64,000 nucleotides of DNA from JAGQOZ01 sp041399205 (lineage in GTDB: Bacteria; Planctomycetota; Planctomycetia; Pirellulales; Pirellulaceae), in NCBI GenBank assembly GCA_041399205.1, contig JAWKTK010000012.1:124001-188000 (forward strand). Direction: 5' to 3'. The translations under genes and the position numbers were made by a program. Positions within the stretch are counted from its first letter, which is position 1. The number at the start of each line of letters is the position of its first letter. A model generated the notes under the pieces. The model saw nothing but the letters and a program-made list of their open reading frames with translations. It made no database searches and had not been told where the DNA came from. Below, piece after piece: positions 54,998 to 64,000 of this stretch.

Positions 54998-56092
54998 ATG
55001 CGCAGGTCGCTTTCAAACGCGAACGTGCCTTTGGCCGTCGTGGCAATGTGTAGTGCATTGCTGTTGGCAGGCTGAAAGCGCGTGTTTACTCCCAGCACGT
55101 TGCCGCCTGAGTTCGCCGCGCCGCCTCCTTCCAGCGGGCACACTGTGCCGGTATCGAGGTTAGGCGCCATGCCTGTTTCCGAAACCCTGTTTGCCGGAGA
55201 TACCGTCGCCGTTTCCATTGCGTCCGGTGATGAAGACCACATGGAGTCGACCATTGTGCCCGTGGCGTCCGACGGCACCGTCACCGTTCCGTTGATTGGT
55301 AAAGTGGCCGTCGAAGGGAAACTGAATTAGCAGCCGCCTGCCATACGCCAAGCTGGTATCCAAAAGCACATCTATCGTAATCCCGACGTCATGGTGGTGG
55401 TACAAGATCGACTAAAACACCGAGTGACCGTGGTGGGTGCAGTGAGTCGTCCGGGACAGTATGATTTGCCCGCCGGACGCAGCAGCTTAGCGTCTGCTTT
55501 GGTCGCCGCCGGAGGACTGACGGAAAATTCGACTCCGGTGATTGAGATCAAAAAGCCGGGTAGCTTTCGCCCCGTCATGGCCGACACGAATCGGCCCAAC
55601 AATGTTGCACCAGTAAGTCACATTGAACATATTGAACCGCAAGTGGTTCGAGTCAGCTTGGCGGAAATGCGAACCAAAGGCCGCAACGCCAATCAGCTCC
55701 TTCCAGACGCCGTGGTTACCGTAGGCGAACAGCCCGAACGCTATATCACGGTGATGGGCCTGACCACGAATCAGATCATGAAGATGCCTTACGACCGCGA
55801 ATTCCGCATCTTGGAAGCGTTAGCTCGAGCCGGCGGTCCGCGTTATTCGACCTGGATTTCCAATAAGGCTCGCGTCATCCGCACCGATCCGCATTCAGGA
55901 CAAGCGATTTCGATCCAAGTTCCTCTTCGCGAAGCTCAGGTTAACCCGCAACTGAACATCGCCTTAGCGTCTGGCGATATTGTCAGCGTAGAAGAGACCA
56001 TTGGCACATTTACGATTAGCACCATCAGTCAACTAATTGGCATCGGTCGAACCGCGTTGGTCGCCAGTGACTGCGTTACCGTAATCTGTTAG
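54998..56092 (+). CDS. Wza-like polysaccharide export lipoprotein (interrupted by two in-frame stops)
   Basis: From ATG 54998 the frame runs to 56092 with two stop codons. The N-terminus MRRSLSNANVPLAVVAMCS leads to a lipobox LLLAG, then TGA at 55073-55075 exactly where the lipid-modified Cys should be. The next part has the polysaccharide export motif (FAGDTVAVSIASG, ASDGTVTVPLIGKVAVEG), a TAG at 55328, and IRQAGIQKHIYRNPDVMVVVQ. Two SLBB-like segments follow (VTVVGAVSRPGQYDLP and ITVMGLTTNQIMKMPYD), ending in an IALASGDIVSVEET block. Wza-type proteins form the outer-membrane channel for exopolysaccharide. Around 55328, two compensating indels would restore KLELAAA; a C-to-A change at the lipobox would give TGA from TGC. 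Sequence errors are likely. Confidence 0.7.
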
Positions 56093-56105
56093 CACAAGCT
56101 TGCAC

Positions 56106-58361
56106 ATGCACGCACATGACTCCACCTGGAATCGTCTCGATCTCATGCAGCGCAGGCCATACGCGAGATGCTGCGTTTTTCGCGCGTGGTCATGCGACAT
56201 TTGCACGTGATTCTGATCACCGTCATCTTAGGTGGCGTTGCCGGTGGACTGGAAGATCGCTTCGGAACGCGCCAAACCATTGGAGTTTGAATCAAGCGCC
56301 ACGTTATTGATGGAACGCCTGAATTCGCCGGGTGATAACGGCGTGTTTCAAACTTCGACACCACTGGAAAATTATCGCCAAGTGTTGGTCAGTGATCGCG
56401 TGTTGGCCACCGTCTTGGACCGTGTTTCGAACCTACCGCCCGAAATCGATCAAGCGCGTCCGCGTGAATCATGGGCCCGGCAACTTCGCGAACTCATTTC
56501 CATCAAGGGCCAAGGAAGTTCGGGATTGGTGGACGTGGTTTGTTCGTCCAAAAACCAAGACGTCCCGGCGACCATCATAAACCAAATGATCGAAGAAGCG
56601 CAAAACACGCTGGATCAATCGCAAGAAAACCTGTCCATGGAATTTGTGAAGACACTGGACGAGGAACGCAAGCAGCTGGAGAAACGACTCACCACCAGCG
56701 AACAGCAACTCTTGCAGATGCAACAGTCGATTGGTGCCTTCACTTCGGACGGCAGCGGTGGCATGACACACCCGCAGATCAAACGAGCGTTAGAGCTGAA
56801 CAATTCGTACCTATTGGCTCAAAAACGCAGAATTGAATTGGAGGCGATGCTAGAAACCATTCAGCAATCCGTGCAGCAAGGCGGTTCGCTGGTGCCGCAC
56901 CTCAGGCCGCTGGAAGAATTACTTGGCCCCAAGCACCTGAATACCGTTTTGGCATTGCCGAAGGAAGAAGACACTGACGAATTGGAACAACATCTGTTGG
57001 CAGACCAAGAAGAATTGGCCAACGCGATGCAATTTTATGGCGAAGCTCATCCGCGAGTTCAGAAACTGCAGCGAGCCATCGCGCAGAAGCGGTTGGTACT
57101 GGAAGACGGCATGATGATGGCGCAGGCGGGCGAAGCGGCTGAAGCGAGTCGAGAAGCAGTCGATCGTTTGTTGAGCATTTTACAAAACAGCATTGAAGCC
57201 GAACGGACTCGAGAAGATTCCTTGTTTGCCGTTTACCGAGCGGCTGAATCAGAAGCAGTTTCCGTCAATTCCAAACTCGCTCAAACAGCTATTTTACAAC
57301 GAGAAACCGAACTACTACGTGAAACTCATTCGAACTTCTTGAACCGCCTGGAAAGCATTGAAGTTCGGCCAAACCGGACGCAAGTTCGCTTGACGGTCTT
57401 GAACGAACCACAAACACTGGGCGAACCCAAGGTGCGACTCTCGTTCGTCAAGATCATGGTTTTCGCGTTGGCGGCTGGTATGGCGGTTGGATTGGTGGCT
57501 ATCTATGTGCTGGACTTGCTGGACGACCGCTTCCGTTCTCCAGACGACTTGACTGGACAAACCGGCTTGCAACTCTTAAGCGTCATTCCCGAAATGCCGG
57601 TTGCTGGCGAAGGCGAATCCGCTTTTCATGTTGGCCTAGGCAAAACCGACGCTCGCTCCGAAGCGTTTCGTACACTGCGAACGGTCATTTGCATGTCCGG
57701 CGAAAATCGCGAACGCATTGCCGTTTCCAGTTCCGAACCTCAGGACGGCAAGACAACGGTGCTGGCCAACGTTGGTGCATCTTTCGCGCTGACCGGCAAG
57801 CGAACCCTGCTGATTGACGCCGACCTACGCAACCCTGGCCTGTCCAAATTGCTCAAGATGAAGTCGCCCGGCGGCCTGACAGAAGTACTGCGTTCGCATC
57901 ACGACGTGGCCGAAGTGGCGGCCGAGTTTGTTCGTGAAACCCACGTTCAAAATCTATACGTCTTGCCCTGCGGCACTCGGCCATCGAATCCTTCGGAACT
58001 ACTCAGCAGTGCTCGGTTTGCTGAATTCGTCGCTTGGGCAGAAGCCAACTACGACCAGATTCTGATTGATTCACCGCCTGTCGGAGTGGCTTCGGATGCG
58101 GCCTTGATTGGACGCCAAGTGGATGGTTTGGTGCTGGTGGTTCAGCCGAAGAAAAACCGTCGCCAGTTGGTGTTGCGAACGTGCGAATCGATCAAAAATG
58201 TCGGCATCACAATTCTGGGCATTGTGGCGAATCGCATTAGCGAAGACCACGAAGATTCTTACGGCTACGGCGGTCGTTACGGGTATGGCTATGGATACGG
58301 TTATGGCCAACATGATGACCCGTCAGACGGCGATGCCGACGGTGATACTCGAGCGGCCTAA
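56106..58361 (+). CDS. Wzz/Wzc-like chain-length and BY-type tyrosine kinase protein (frame interrupted)
   Basis: The gene of about 750 residues starts near ATG 56106 (MHAHDSTWNRLDLMQ), with two breaks in the first 150 bases: one joins to AIREMLRFSRVVMRHLHVILITVILGGVAGGL (first helix), the next to WKIASERAKPLEFESSATLLM in the frame that runs to 58361. A Wzz domain with coiled coil (SMEFVKTLDEERKQLEKRL) and a second helix at MVFALAAGMAVGLVAIYVLDL come next. The BY-kinase domain has a P-loop SSSEPQDGKTT, LLIDADLRNPGL (Walker A-prime) and ILIDSPPVG (Walker B). The tail is Tyr/Gly-rich (SYGYGGRYGYGYGYGYG), the autophosphorylation cluster. It couples export to chain length control. Confidence 0.78.
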
Positions 58362-58366
58362 CTATC

Positions 58367-61003
58367 ATGCGTTTTGAACGAAGATCGACCTGGACGGAGC
58401 ATCTTGCGCCGGCACTGAAGCCGCAGTCGCGACGCCGCCGGAAACGTGACGTTCTTCCGTCACAGACGAATTGGCCGAATCGCATCGCCGATACCGCCGT
58501 CCTTTCACTCCTATTCATCGCGCCTTTCTTCATGGGTGGTCGACATCCGCTGGGCCGATTTGTCTTTGCGACGTTTGTTTCGATGTCGTTTCTAGCGACG
58601 CTGCTGTCGAAAGGCAATCGTTCGATACGGAATATTCGCTGGATCACGGGGCTAGGCGCGTTCGCCTGCGTTTGGCTTGTTTTGCAGCTTCTGCCGCTAC
58701 CGCCAACACTGTTGGACTGGGCGTCGCCTTCGCTACGTCGGTTGCTGGTGGTGCAAGAATCAAACGCCTTTGCTGCGTTTGGAATGACACCGTGGCGACA
58801 GATCTCGGTTGCTCCCTTTGCCACTACAGAAGCCTTGGCTTTACTAATGTCCTACGTCTTGTTGCTGTGGACCATGTTACAGCGAATCAACAATCAACAC
58901 GACGTAGAACGCACCCTGCGCTACGTTGGCTTGGCGGCGCTGTGGATGGCGTCGATTGGTTTGCTGCAAATGGGACTCGGTAGCGAACGCTTCCTTGGCG
59001 TTTATCAACACCCGTTTCGCGATTTCACCGGTGCGGCGAAGGGACCGTTTGTGAATCCCAATCACTTTGCCCATTTCGTGGCGTTGGGCGTCGGGCCGTT
59101 GATGTGGTGGTTCTGGAACGTGCTTCGCTCCGAATCGAAATTGCGATCATCCGACTGGGCCGATTCGGGCGCACGGCGAATGAAGCGGCAACTATTGCCC
59201 TGGGTCATCGGAGGCAGTCTCGCTTTGGTGTTGTGCACGATTGCACTCAGTCGCAGTCGAGGCGGAGTCTTAACGTCTGCGTTGGGATTGGTAACGTGCG
59301 GTGGTCTGCTGTTGGTCCGAACCAAAGTGAACGCAAAAGTGCGTCGCGGTATTTTGGCGGCGATCACGATCGCATTCATGTTGACCGGTTGGTATGGCAT
59401 GAGTCCCTTGACGAATCGGCTGGCTACGCTGACCAGTAGTGAATCTGTCGCCGATGTTTCGCTGGGACGAGTTGTGATTTGGCGAGCCGTCTTGTTGGCG
59501 ATTCCGGATTACTTGGCAGCGGGATCAGGCGCGGGGACGCATCGATTCGTTTATCGTCGTTACTTTGAAGGACCAAGCGGCGTCGAGTTTTCGTTCGCAG
59601 AAAACGAATACCTGCAAATCTTGCTGGAAACAGGCGTGATTGGCCTGGGGTTGTTACTACTGACGTTGGTCGGATTGGTAGCGATGGCGGTAAAATGGTG
59701 TCGCAGTGCGTCGGTCAGTCGACGCGCGATCGGGGCGGCATTGACCGGCAGTTTGATTTTGTCTTGTAGTCATGCTGCGATCGATTTTGTGTGGCACATT
59801 CCGGCTTGTATGACACTGTCCGTGTGCTTGGCCGCTTGCTTGCTCCGCCTGCCAGCACAACATCAAGGCGACCGATCCTCCAACGTCAAAACAGGCAAAT
59901 CGCTGGGGCAACGGGCAACGCGTTGGTCGGCGCTGGTCGCCAGCAGCCTGGTGACGCTGTGGATGCTGTTGACGTTGCTACCTGCGGCGAGAACGCATTT
60001 TGCGTGGGAGCAATATCAGCACTCAAGGCGTCTTGCATTACAGCAGCGACAGGCCGATTCGTCCGCTCGCGTAGACCAACAGATTGCGTTACTGAAGAAC
60101 GTCGTACAACGTTACCCAACCTTTCCAGCCGCGCACGAACATCTAGCGGCGGCGTTGTTTCGGAAGTTTGAACTTCTGCAGTCCGTTGCGGAGTTGGACA
60201 TGCCGTTGTCACAAATTCGCATGGCGGCCGAACCGAGTTTGTTTGACAGTGTTGACCAGCGTCGCGAATGGCTAGAACAAATTTTTGGCGAATCAATCCA
60301 CCTGTTGGACGATTCGTTTGAACATGCCGTGCATGCCATACGCTTGTCGCCCTTGTCCAGCGAAGCATACGGCAGCGCAGCAGAAACCGGATTTGCCCGC
60401 ATGGACCGCAACAACTTTGCCCAAGAATTGGTTCAGCAAGGCCTACAGCTTGATCCTGGGCAATGGCAAATTCGGCTGGCGGCCGTCTTTCTGGCGGTGC
60501 AAGCGGCGGACATGGATTTAGCGTTGCAGCACGCAAACCAAGCGTTTCACCAACACCCGGTGGCACAGCAAAGACTGCTCCAACTGTTTGGAGCGAACGG
60601 CGCGGCGTTCATGTTGGACCGTTTTCAACCCACCATCAGCGAAGCCGAATTCCTGCTGCAGTTGTTCTCGCAAGTCGATGCGCCAACTGAGTTGCCGGTG
60701 GTGCGAACGTATCTTATGCAACAGATGCAACAACAGTTGCAGTCCGAAACCGATGCGTCGTTCCAAGTTGCCGGCTATTTGAAACTGCACAACTGGGCGT
60801 CGCAAAACGGCGAACTCGAACAAGCCGTATCTTGGGCGCGCGCGGCACTTGACATCGATTCGCACGACTATCGTTGCCGACTGGCGGTTGCCAAAAGCGA
60901 ATTTGCGGCAGGCAACTCGCCAGCCGCGGAACCTCATCTTCGTTGGTGTCTTCTTCGCTTTCCCGAAGACCGCGTGCTGAACCAGATGTTGGAGGCGCTG
61001 TGA
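58367..61003 (+). CDS. O-antigen ligase/polymerase-like membrane protein with C-terminal TPR region
   Basis: The 878-residue protein starts at ATG 58367, 5 bases after the kinase gene. Residues 40-480 hold about ten hydrophobic helices and the Wzy/WaaL features GPFVNPNHFAHFV (periplasmic loop), ALSRSRGG and FSFAENEYLQILLETGVIGLGL. A TPR-like soluble part follows from about 540 to 878 (LLKNVVQRYPTFPAAHEHLA, WARAALDIDSHDYRC). It probably polymerises or ligates repeat units on the periplasmic side of the inner membrane. Together with the Wza-like and Wzc-like genes it forms an exopolysaccharide operon. Glycosyltransferase genes are not in the window. Confidence 0.8.
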   Translation: MRFERRSTWTEHLAPALKPQSRRRRKRDVLPSQTNWPNRIADTAVLSLLFIAPFFMGGRHPLGRFVFATFVSMSFLATLLSKGNRSIRNIRWITGLGAFACVWLVLQLLPLPPTLLDWASPSLRRLLVVQESNAFAAFGMTPWRQISVAPFATTEALALLMSYVLLLWTMLQRINNQHDVERTLRYVGLAALWMASIGLLQMGLGSERFLGVYQHPFRDFTGAAKGPFVNPNHFAHFVALGVGPLMWWFWNVLRSESKLRSSDWADSGARRMKRQLLPWVIGGSLALVLCTIALSRSRGGVLTSALGLVTCGGLLLVRTKVNAKVRRGILAAITIAFMLTGWYGMSPLTNRLATLTSSESVADVSLGRVVIWRAVLLAIPDYLAAGSGAGTHRFVYRRYFEGPSGVEFSFAENEYLQILLETGVIGLGLLLLTLVGLVAMAVKWCRSASVSRRAIGAALTGSLILSCSHAAIDFVWHIPACMTLSVCLAACLLRLPAQHQGDRSSNVKTGKSLGQRATRWSALVASSLVTLWMLLTLLPAARTHFAWEQYQHSRRLALQQRQADSSARVDQQIALLKNVVQRYPTFPAAHEHLAAALFRKFELLQSVAELDMPLSQIRMAAEPSLFDSVDQRREWLEQIFGESIHLLDDSFEHAVHAIRLSPLSSEAYGSAAETGFARMDRNNFAQELVQQGLQLDPGQWQIRLAAVFLAVQAADMDLALQHANQAFHQHPVAQQRLLQLFGANGAAFMLDRFQPTISEAEFLLQLFSQVDAPTELPVVRTYLMQQMQQQLQSETDASFQVAGYLKLHNWASQNGELEQAVSWARAALDIDSHDYRCRLAVAKSEFAAGNSPAAEPHLRWCLLRFPEDRVLNQMLEAL

Positions 61004-61288
61004 GGTCGCTGCACTTCAAGAGCGCTGTCAGTTCGCTACGCTGCTAGTTTCTAGTCCGCGGCGCTGCGATAAAGTTGCGCTGCTGGTTTCGAAAAAGCTC
61101 CGAGTCGGAATTCCTGGCGGTTTGACCGATCACGGGAAATCAGCGAGTCAATCCCAGCGAATAGGCCTGCAGCTGATCAACTCGGTAACAAGGTCCCACA
61201 AAAACAAGCTCGCTACGTACGTACCAAGAGGCGACGCTTTTTGTTAAGATGTCGCCGCTTAAATTGCGAAAGCGAAAGGGAGTACGAA
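61004..61288. other. Intergenic region before the DUF2786 gene, 285 bases
   Basis: No gene is supported. GGCGAC at about 61231-61236 and GTCGCC at 61250-61255 could form a small hairpin around TTAAGAT, a -10-like sequence. An AAGGGAG ribosome binding site lies 6-8 bases before ATG 61289. Confidence 0.35.
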
Positions 61289-62527
61289 ATGACACGTTTG
61301 GGCGCTTTTGAGTTTATCTGGCACGATGGGGGCCGAGCAAACTGCGGATTTGTGGGCTATGCCGGAGATTGTGTCGTTCGATCGGTGGCGATTGCCACGG
61401 GCAAACTGTATCGCGATGTCTACGATGCGTTCAGCGAACGTTCCAGCAAGACGGCTCGACACGGTGTAACACAAGACGTCGTCGATTCGTTTCTAAGTGA
61501 AAACGGCTGGAAGTCTACGACGCTGTATTGCCGGGCGGATGTTGTGGAGTCCTATCTACCCAAAGGTGTCGTTTTGGTGCGATTCGAACCTCGTGAAGAC
61601 AGTCGCAAGCGTCACGGACATGTGTCGTGCGTGATTGATCACACGGTGTACGACACTTGGAATCCGTTCGAAGAATCCAACATGATGGCCACGTCTTTCT
61701 GGACATGCGCCGACATCACATCGTCACCCATCGCCGATCATTTTCGCTCGGCCGACCAAACAGCTAATCAAGAATCCCAATTGACGCAGCGAGAATACGA
61801 AAGAATCTTGAATCGAGTCAAAGCGTTGCATCGAACCGCATCCAATCATGCCTCGACAGAAGGCGAGATTCGCAATGCGTTGCGAGCGATGCAGGCCTTG
61901 ATGCTGCAACACAATCTTCAACGCGAAGACATTACGGATGACCAAGATGTAGGTCGTATCGGGATGACTCGTCGAGCGTGTCCGTTGAATGGGAGTCGAT
62001 GCTGTGGCTGGGAATCTGGCCTGGCAAATTACCTGACCGACGAGGTCTTTCCGACAGTGCAGTTCTACCAAGATCGTTGCGGCCACCGTAGCCTGTTTTG
62101 GTTTTACGGCCCGGTCAGTGACGTGGAGCAGATCATACCACTGTTTCAAGAGATGCTGCTGACCATTGCCGCCACAGCCAAACTGAAATTCGGCGGATAT
62201 GCTCGTGGGAGTGGGGCGTCCTACGCGGAAGGATATGTCAACGGGTTGCCAAGACGATCGCAATCTGCCGACGATGCCTGTGCGTCTGACGCGATCAACG
62301 TGTCCGCGCAGGACGGAGCGTTAGTGGATTCGCGAGCCTTAGCAGTGACTTCGGCCGCCCGAGATTGGCTCGGCATAGAATGCGATATCCGCTTGCAAAA
62401 TGTAAGATCGACAGGACGCTACCGGTTCGACAATGCTGCTCATCAGCAAGGACAACGTGACGGTGCCAAGCACGAATACACCGGTCCGCATTCTCAAAAG
62501 CGAATCGGTTTTCAATCGGATAAGTAA
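61289..62527 (+). CDS. Papain-like protease-like domain fused to DUF2786-type domain
   Basis: The 412-residue protein starts at ATG 61289 behind AAAGGGAG. Residues 15-130 resemble a papain-like fold: C28 in YAGDCVVRSVAIATGKLYRDVY, H111 in GHVSCVIDHTV and D122 in YDTWNP give a Cys-His-Asp order. Residues about 170-205 (RILNRVKALHRTASN, EGEIRNALRAMQALMLQH) match DUF2786. The part from 215 to 330, with CGWESGLANYL, LFWFYGPVSDV and FGGYARGSGASYAEGYVNGL, resembles the domain that follows DUF2786 in phage and mobile-element proteins. Residues 330-412 are low-complexity. There is no signal peptide. The function is unknown; regulation or defence are guesses. It is flanked by an exopolysaccharide operon and an unrelated secreted protein. 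Confidence 0.7.
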   Translation: MTRLGAFEFIWHDGGRANCGFVGYAGDCVVRSVAIATGKLYRDVYDAFSERSSKTARHGVTQDVVDSFLSENGWKSTTLYCRADVVESYLPKGVVLVRFEPREDSRKRHGHVSCVIDHTVYDTWNPFEESNMMATSFWTCADITSSPIADHFRSADQTANQESQLTQREYERILNRVKALHRTASNHASTEGEIRNALRAMQALMLQHNLQREDITDDQDVGRIGMTRRACPLNGSRCCGWESGLANYLTDEVFPTVQFYQDRCGHRSLFWFYGPVSDVEQIIPLFQEMLLTIAATAKLKFGGYARGSGASYAEGYVNGLPRRSQSADDACASDAINVSAQDGALVDSRALAVTSAARDWLGIECDIRLQNVRSTGRYRFDNAAHQQGQRDGAKHEYTGPHSQKRIGFQSDK

Positions 62528-62640
62528 ATCCAAATCAAATTCGATCCAGATCAAAACGTTTCTCGCAGCCGCATCGGCCCACAAGCGAATGACATTCGTC
62601 GATCAGCGGTGAGCGTCACCTAATTTCCGCGGTTGCTGAT

Positions 62641-64000
62641 TTACGGGACCGGCTGTTTTGCTTGTACGGGCTGGCCCGCTTCCATGGCCTTGAACTGAAC
62701 ATGAACCGTCGGCGGTGGATCTCCGGTAAAATCACAGGTAAAAGTGACATCGTGCGGCCCGTTGGGAATCTTTGGCGGCGATTTCGGCAGCGAAACTTTT
62801 TTGACCTGCCGTCCTTTGGTGTCATAAATGCGCAACGTGTCCGAACCATCACACAGCAGTGTTTGCCCGGCCTCGATAGTCGTCGGCACGGCACACGAAA
62901 TATAGTTATCAAATTCGAACGCGAGTTCCTGGACAGCTCCGGAATCACCTTTTACCTTGAGCGAAAACTGCAATTCCTGTGCGGATCCGGGCTGCGTGTA
63001 CTCCCATTCGGCATACGTTGGTTCGCCCGGTTGCCGCTGATAAAACGCGTATTCGTACGTTGGCGAAACACGATAGGGATGCAGCACAAGAGAATGGTCC
63101 TCGGACAAGGCGAGATGAAATTCGCGACTGGTGTCACGCATGGCTGCTTGTTGCGATTCCGTAAAGGCATTATCCATTCGCAATGCTTCCCAGGTTCGAA
63201 TGGTATCCAGCAGCAACGGCGTGTGCGGATTTGCCGCCAGTGCTTCTCGTGAAGTCGACAACGCGAAACCCGAATTGTACCCTGCGGACCTGGCCAACAA
63301 CCATTCGACGTCGGCCAATGTAGTGTCGGCGGTCAGCTGAAACCAGCCCAACATTTTGGGCATGAAATTCCGTTCCAGCATGGCTTGGTTGTTGATGCGA
63401 TAATCGGCCATGCTGCTGCGAAAGCCACCATACCACGGTTCACCCCAATTACAGCAAGTATTGATGTGCCAGTAAAACGGTTGTGAATTGCTGGTGCCAT
63501 TGTGAACAAAGTGTTGCACGTTGTCATAGAAAACGTTGGCAAACGTTTCGATGCCAAAATCACCTTGTCCGCTGGCGTGACAACCTTCATGGCCATCAAA
63601 ATCAAGATGATTGATGCCTGTTCGATTGAATAGTTCGGCCAACCGTTGAGCAATTTCTTGTTGCATTTCGTGGTTCGCCAGAAAAACCTTGTAAGGATGG
63701 TCCATCAACTTGGCTACGGTGGTTCCGGTTTCATGCGATGCCGCCTGCGTGCCGAACGCACCTCGGCGACAATCCAAAAGTTGCCACGGTTCGCTTTCAC
63801 TGACGCGACCATAGCGAATCAATTCGTCTCCAATCATGACTGTTTTCAGCCAATTCGAGCGAGTGTTATTGAAATACTCGGGCGAAGCAACTTCGATGGT
63901 GGTGGAATCCGGAGCGACTTGGCCCACTAAGACGCTGGAACCAGTTTGCGCCAGTCGCTTGTCCGGAACCGGAGTCACAAACGGGTCATTGGTATTGATG
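62641..64000 (-). CDS. Hypothetical secreted glycosidase-like protein, partial at window edge
   Basis: The frame runs through the right edge (reading TNDPFVTPVPDKR upstream), so the N-terminus is missing; a GTG at 63978 is internal. Over 450 residues are visible. VGDE-like VMIGDELIRYGRVS and CRRGAFGT are near the start, then HLDFDGHEGCHASGQGDFGIE, FYWHINTCCNWGEPWYGGF and AGYNSGFALSTSREAL in a region that could be a TIM barrel with catalytic Asp or Glu. The C-terminal third is beta-rich (LALSEDHSLVLHPYRVSP, DNYISCAVPTTIEAGQTLL) and resembles carbohydrate-binding domains. I do not recognise a named family with certainty. The last gene before it (61289) runs toward it; 113 bases separate them. 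Confidence 0.55.
   Translation of the reverse strand, partial: INTNDPFVTPVPDKRLAQTGSSVLVGQVAPDSTTIEVASPEYFNNTRSNWLKTVMIGDELIRYGRVSESEPWQLLDCRRGAFGTQAASHETGTTVAKLMDHPYKVFLANHEMQQEIAQRLAELFNRTGINHLDFDGHEGCHASGQGDFGIETFANVFYDNVQHFVHNGTSNSQPFYWHINTCCNWGEPWYGGFRSSMADYRINNQAMLERNFMPKMLGWFQLTADTTLADVEWLLARSAGYNSGFALSTSREALAANPHTPLLLDTIRTWEALRMDNAFTESQQAAMRDTSREFHLALSEDHSLVLHPYRVSPTYEYAFYQRQPGEPTYAEWEYTQPGSAQELQFSLKVKGDSGAVQELAFEFDNYISCAVPTTIEAGQTLLCDGSDTLRIYDTKGRQVKKVSLPKSPPKIPNGPHDVTFTCDFTGDPPPTVHVQFKAMEAGQPVQAKQPVP

Noticed and set aside
55064..55090. Selenocysteine at the TGA of the Wza-like gene
   Set aside because: No SECIS-like hairpin is evident directly after the codon and a lipid-modified residue must be Cys; sequence error is far simpler.
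1..64000. CRISPR array, prophage, integron or insertion sequence
   Set aside because: No regularly spaced repeats, transposase, integrase or phage structural genes were found on either strand.

Overview
The window is chromosomal DNA from a planctomycete, most likely of the order Pirellulales. The lineage call rests on several gene types seen together: a DUF1549/DUF1553 protein with a cytochrome-like CxxCH site, secreted proteins with paired EF-hand (dockerin-like) modules and PEP-CTERM-like tails, an FG-GAP protein with an N-terminal LEPR-xLL-type motif, two beta-barrel porins of the BBP2 type, squalene-cyclase-like repeat proteins beside exbB/exbD, and a hisA/hisF-related gene of the kind found in organisms with tetrahydromethanopterin C1 metabolism. 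No CRISPR array, rRNA, convincing tRNA, insertion sequence or prophage is visible.

Layout. 0-7.6 kb: a TPR protein fragment, moaB, a sialic-acid cassette (nanA divergent from a secreted BNR sialidase), a sugar dehydrogenase and a secreted YwqK/MORN-repeat protein. 7.6-12.1 kb: two large secreted proteins, FG-GAP/dockerin and dockerin/PEP-CTERM. 12.3-18.3 kb: an esterase, a thioredoxin-like protein, a DUF1549/1553 protein, a conserved protein and a GNAT acetyltransferase. 18.3-23.1 kb: dnaA with possible DnaA boxes upstream, miaE, recJ and a short rpmG. 23.4-28.1 kb: a membrane-anchored alpha/alpha-toroid protein, a HisA-like protein, plsC and cdsA. 28.3-36.2 kb: a third dockerin-type protein, a YidR-like propeller, a three-gene ABC-2 exporter, a TIM-barrel isomerase and a UbiA prenyltransferase. 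36.4-41.6 kb: amtB with a candidate sigma-54 promoter, then two tandem porins. 41.9-46.0 kb: housekeeping genes ftsY, nusB, ribH, rho and coaE. 46.4-49.1 kb: a coiled-coil membrane protein, a lipoate ligase-like gene and two tatA genes. 49.4-54.7 kb: a TPR-exbB-exbD-toroid operon. 55.0-61.0 kb: a divergent exopolysaccharide operon (wza-like, wzc-like BY-kinase, O-antigen ligase/polymerase). 61.3-64 kb: a papain-like plus DUF2786 fusion and a partial secreted protein.

The most interesting observation is that both toroid (squalene-cyclase-like) proteins carry a TonB-like N-terminal transmembrane helix with an S-x3-H motif and an acidic/proline-rich linker. One of them is encoded directly after exbB and exbD. 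This suggests a proton-motive-force transducer in which a toroid domain replaces the TonB C-terminal domain.

Caution on sequence quality. At least ten genes, including essential rho and coaE, are broken by frame changes, many of them one-base changes in homopolymers. The damage is densest at 44.9-46.8 kb and 53.9-56.3 kb. I treat these as probable sequencing or assembly errors rather than real pseudogenes, and give each such gene as one interrupted CDS.
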